This document shows positions 63,701-64,000 of a DNA stretch of 64,000 nt, piece after piece. Every line of letters starts with the position of its first letter. Position 1 is the first letter of the stretch. The notes beneath the pieces were generated by a model. The model made no database searches and was not told where the DNA came from. It saw only the letters and a program-made list of their open reading frames with translations. The stretch is from JAFEDN01 sp963795715. Its GTDB lineage: Bacteria > Pseudomonadota > Gammaproteobacteria > Coxiellales > Coxiellaceae. The position numbers were made by a program, and so were the translations under genes. Location: assembly GCA_963795715.1 (NCBI GenBank), contig CAWCIY010000003.1:1240001-1304000 (forward strand), read 5' to 3'.

Positions 63701-63974
63701 GAACTAAGCTTTTTCGGAGCTCTTCTAATTTTTCCTGCAGCACTTTTCTTTTTAGGCGCTCTTGCTCTTCCAGAGTTTCATTTTCTCGAAGTGTAAGTGG
63801 TAAATCAGGTATAGCACTTGCCTTGGGTAAAAAATTCGCCATTAAGCGGTTTCGGGTTTCACTAAATGTGGGGCAGTTTATTTCGATGTTAGAAGAAAGC
63901 AACATGTGGATCACGAAGGAAGCACAAAGCTCTTTATCCTTGTCAAAAAAGATTTTATCAAAATTTTTAGGCAT
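60732..63974 (-). CDS. 1080-residue unknown protein with hydrophobic Gly/Ala-rich centre, effector-like
   Basis: Complete ORF starting at ATG 63974, just inside the window edge. No family is recognised. N-terminal ~330 residues are charged and helical. At about residues 345-385 there is a Gly/Ala-rich hydrophobic stretch (FAALLLTLPAAALGATAGAL, GGLKLLSYGVKLVARP), and a second at about 405-440 (AGVVISAIPGAANGFIDGVI). The remaining 600 residues are again helical with coiled-coil character (LEQELNEIKTNPISEETEQ). No N-terminal signal peptide. The centre could insert in a membrane as a hairpin, as in some vacuole- or host-membrane-directed effectors; this is speculation. AT-rich. Function unknown. 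Confidence 0.75.
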   Translation of the reverse strand: MPKNFDKIFFDKDKELCASFVIHMLLSSNIEINCPTFSETRNRLMANFLPKASAIPDLPLTLRENETLEEQERLKRKVLQEKLEELRKSLVQSEEDDLERLNFKISLKRLTKLFKNIVYALRTTTIEDTRFLTYYHRLIKDPDFLSNPSRENFEKIIRTLRVNPPLKNELADPEYQSHVEYLQKLIDSFYPVPGEETAQKIQKNAKIYAKLLHQHPDVQSYFTQLASRPLANQSPMQSPRELFHTLQQGTDAAKDSSMETKRADLDRMHEVNFQASYRDSEGGMITTPDKLDQGLDYIIKGIAKFAAFLQHDEDPIGHAVISPFLGIYDSVSYLWSTADSKPKKFAALLLTLPAAALGATAGALSGGLKLLSYGVKLVARPFLNAGKVIKEKLSDAEDSKLAKAGVVISAIPGAANGFIDGVIDSVGHLLWDCSMAPLVRVYKSFQQRNKLLPIKEHPLLIPATPGNEPGLKVKKSNQVRDILVAAQATSSLTTDRFNLISRLQKQVKNIIKKAHPEFSENERLIAAEKIISVTVLNGQEWKQFFQPFSNTPINQLLTQYQDKISKNLLAAAYHCFLTTGHPVQALAKKHPLLPNQIQVLTELVNFFKRAPASEQEHLKALFAADGIIAQQLKQKDVLNHRLHDAVMQAFNGEKVKYALYEILKKQFMANPKIEITAEMVIKMPQAIQQKISKFNLKKEAPKFVEQKEAALTNIQQLEQELNEIKTNPISEETEQDEKDIAAITAEIQQFQTLSKDLEKNFLFDSALHQAMSSSTFPEIKFQQENEAIQSPKDKAHDACHRFLSRELAHKFLTENEIDKIFKCFTEIPAFEKNDLLRSFLEQFKASAKRLMTGTLQEEKYLSRRRNPIDDFYHLFLKLKSLMGFFQSPENFPQNLLTLLQDFVTVSMNAALNQILDQINYREEDEKTLQQIGNPLAKYKALGQWLTWVYQKKKDFWSLLAQQENCSLSPLICQANLRKVLIIHRLESAIKLRPEDRIRKTGLQKSLRIYFQEQNSVKKNGIPYHKKRIEIDSYLKKSGISSPTFNYASQRSQYKLGLFNPALPKKAPNLNLSCSPPDPNC

Positions 63975-64000
63975 AACACCGGTTAGAATGGTGTAAGTAC

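Overview
The window comes from a moderately AT-rich gammaproteobacterium. The gene order tRNA-Tyr/Gly/Thr/Trp-secE-nusG-rplKAJL-rpoBC-rpsLG-fusA-tuf-S10-spc-alpha supports this, as do the divergent grpE / nadK-recN locus and the presence of rdgC and FadE. Four very large, AT-rich, coiled-coil or low-complexity proteins with no recognisable enzymatic domain resemble effectors. With the acidic/glycine insert in S7 they suggest an intracellular lineage such as Legionellales (Coxiellaceae/Berkiella-like). That placement is an inference, not a proof.

Region 1 (1-7.5 kb) is an accessory cluster: EamA-type exporter, aldo/keto reductase, SAM methyltransferase, HAD-IB phosphatase, a stand-alone acyl carrier protein, a KAS III-like ketosynthase and an MHS-type MFS transporter. 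These are mostly translationally coupled by 4-base start/stop overlaps. They are followed by an LD-carboxypeptidase on the other strand and an Sfp-type phosphopantetheinyl transferase. Together they look like a compact acyl-carrier-dependent small-molecule pathway with its own carrier activation and transport.

Region 2 (7.5-37.9 kb) is the informational core: four tRNAs, secE-nusG, rplKAJL-rpoBC, the str operon with the only tuf copy in the window, and the complete S10, spc and alpha operons ending at rplQ. The tuf gene usual between tRNA-Thr and tRNA-Trp is absent. nusG, rplK, rplA, rplJ, rplL and fusA carry single-base indels in this sequence, whereas rpoB, rpoC and about 13 kb of ribosomal protein genes are clean. 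Palindromic repeats sit between nusG and rplK, rplA and rplJ, rplL and rpoB, rpoB and rpoC, and after rpoC.

Region 3 (37.9-48.6 kb) holds a GST, recN and nadK on the minus strand, a 910-residue Ser/Thr-rich protein inserted between nadK and grpE, then grpE, dnaK (with a near-consensus sigma-32 promoter) and dnaJ. dnaK and dnaJ carry many indels. A 395-bp element made of two large fold-back units, bounded by 33-bp inverted repeats, lies between dnaJ and rdgC.

Region 4 (48.6-64 kb) is accessory: rdgC, a DHA2-type MFS exporter, two unknown coiled-coil proteins in divergent orientation (one with a Cys-rich CWCC motif near its C-terminus), an APC amino-acid transporter, an M20 amidohydrolase, a FadE-type acyl-CoA dehydrogenase, a DUF559 endonuclease gene bounded by 45-bp inverted repeats, and a 1080-residue unknown protein with a hydrophobic glycine-rich middle.

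The strongest candidates for something undescribed are the inverted-repeat-bounded DUF559 unit, the composite fold-back element after dnaJ, the ACP/KAS III pathway, and the effector-like genes.
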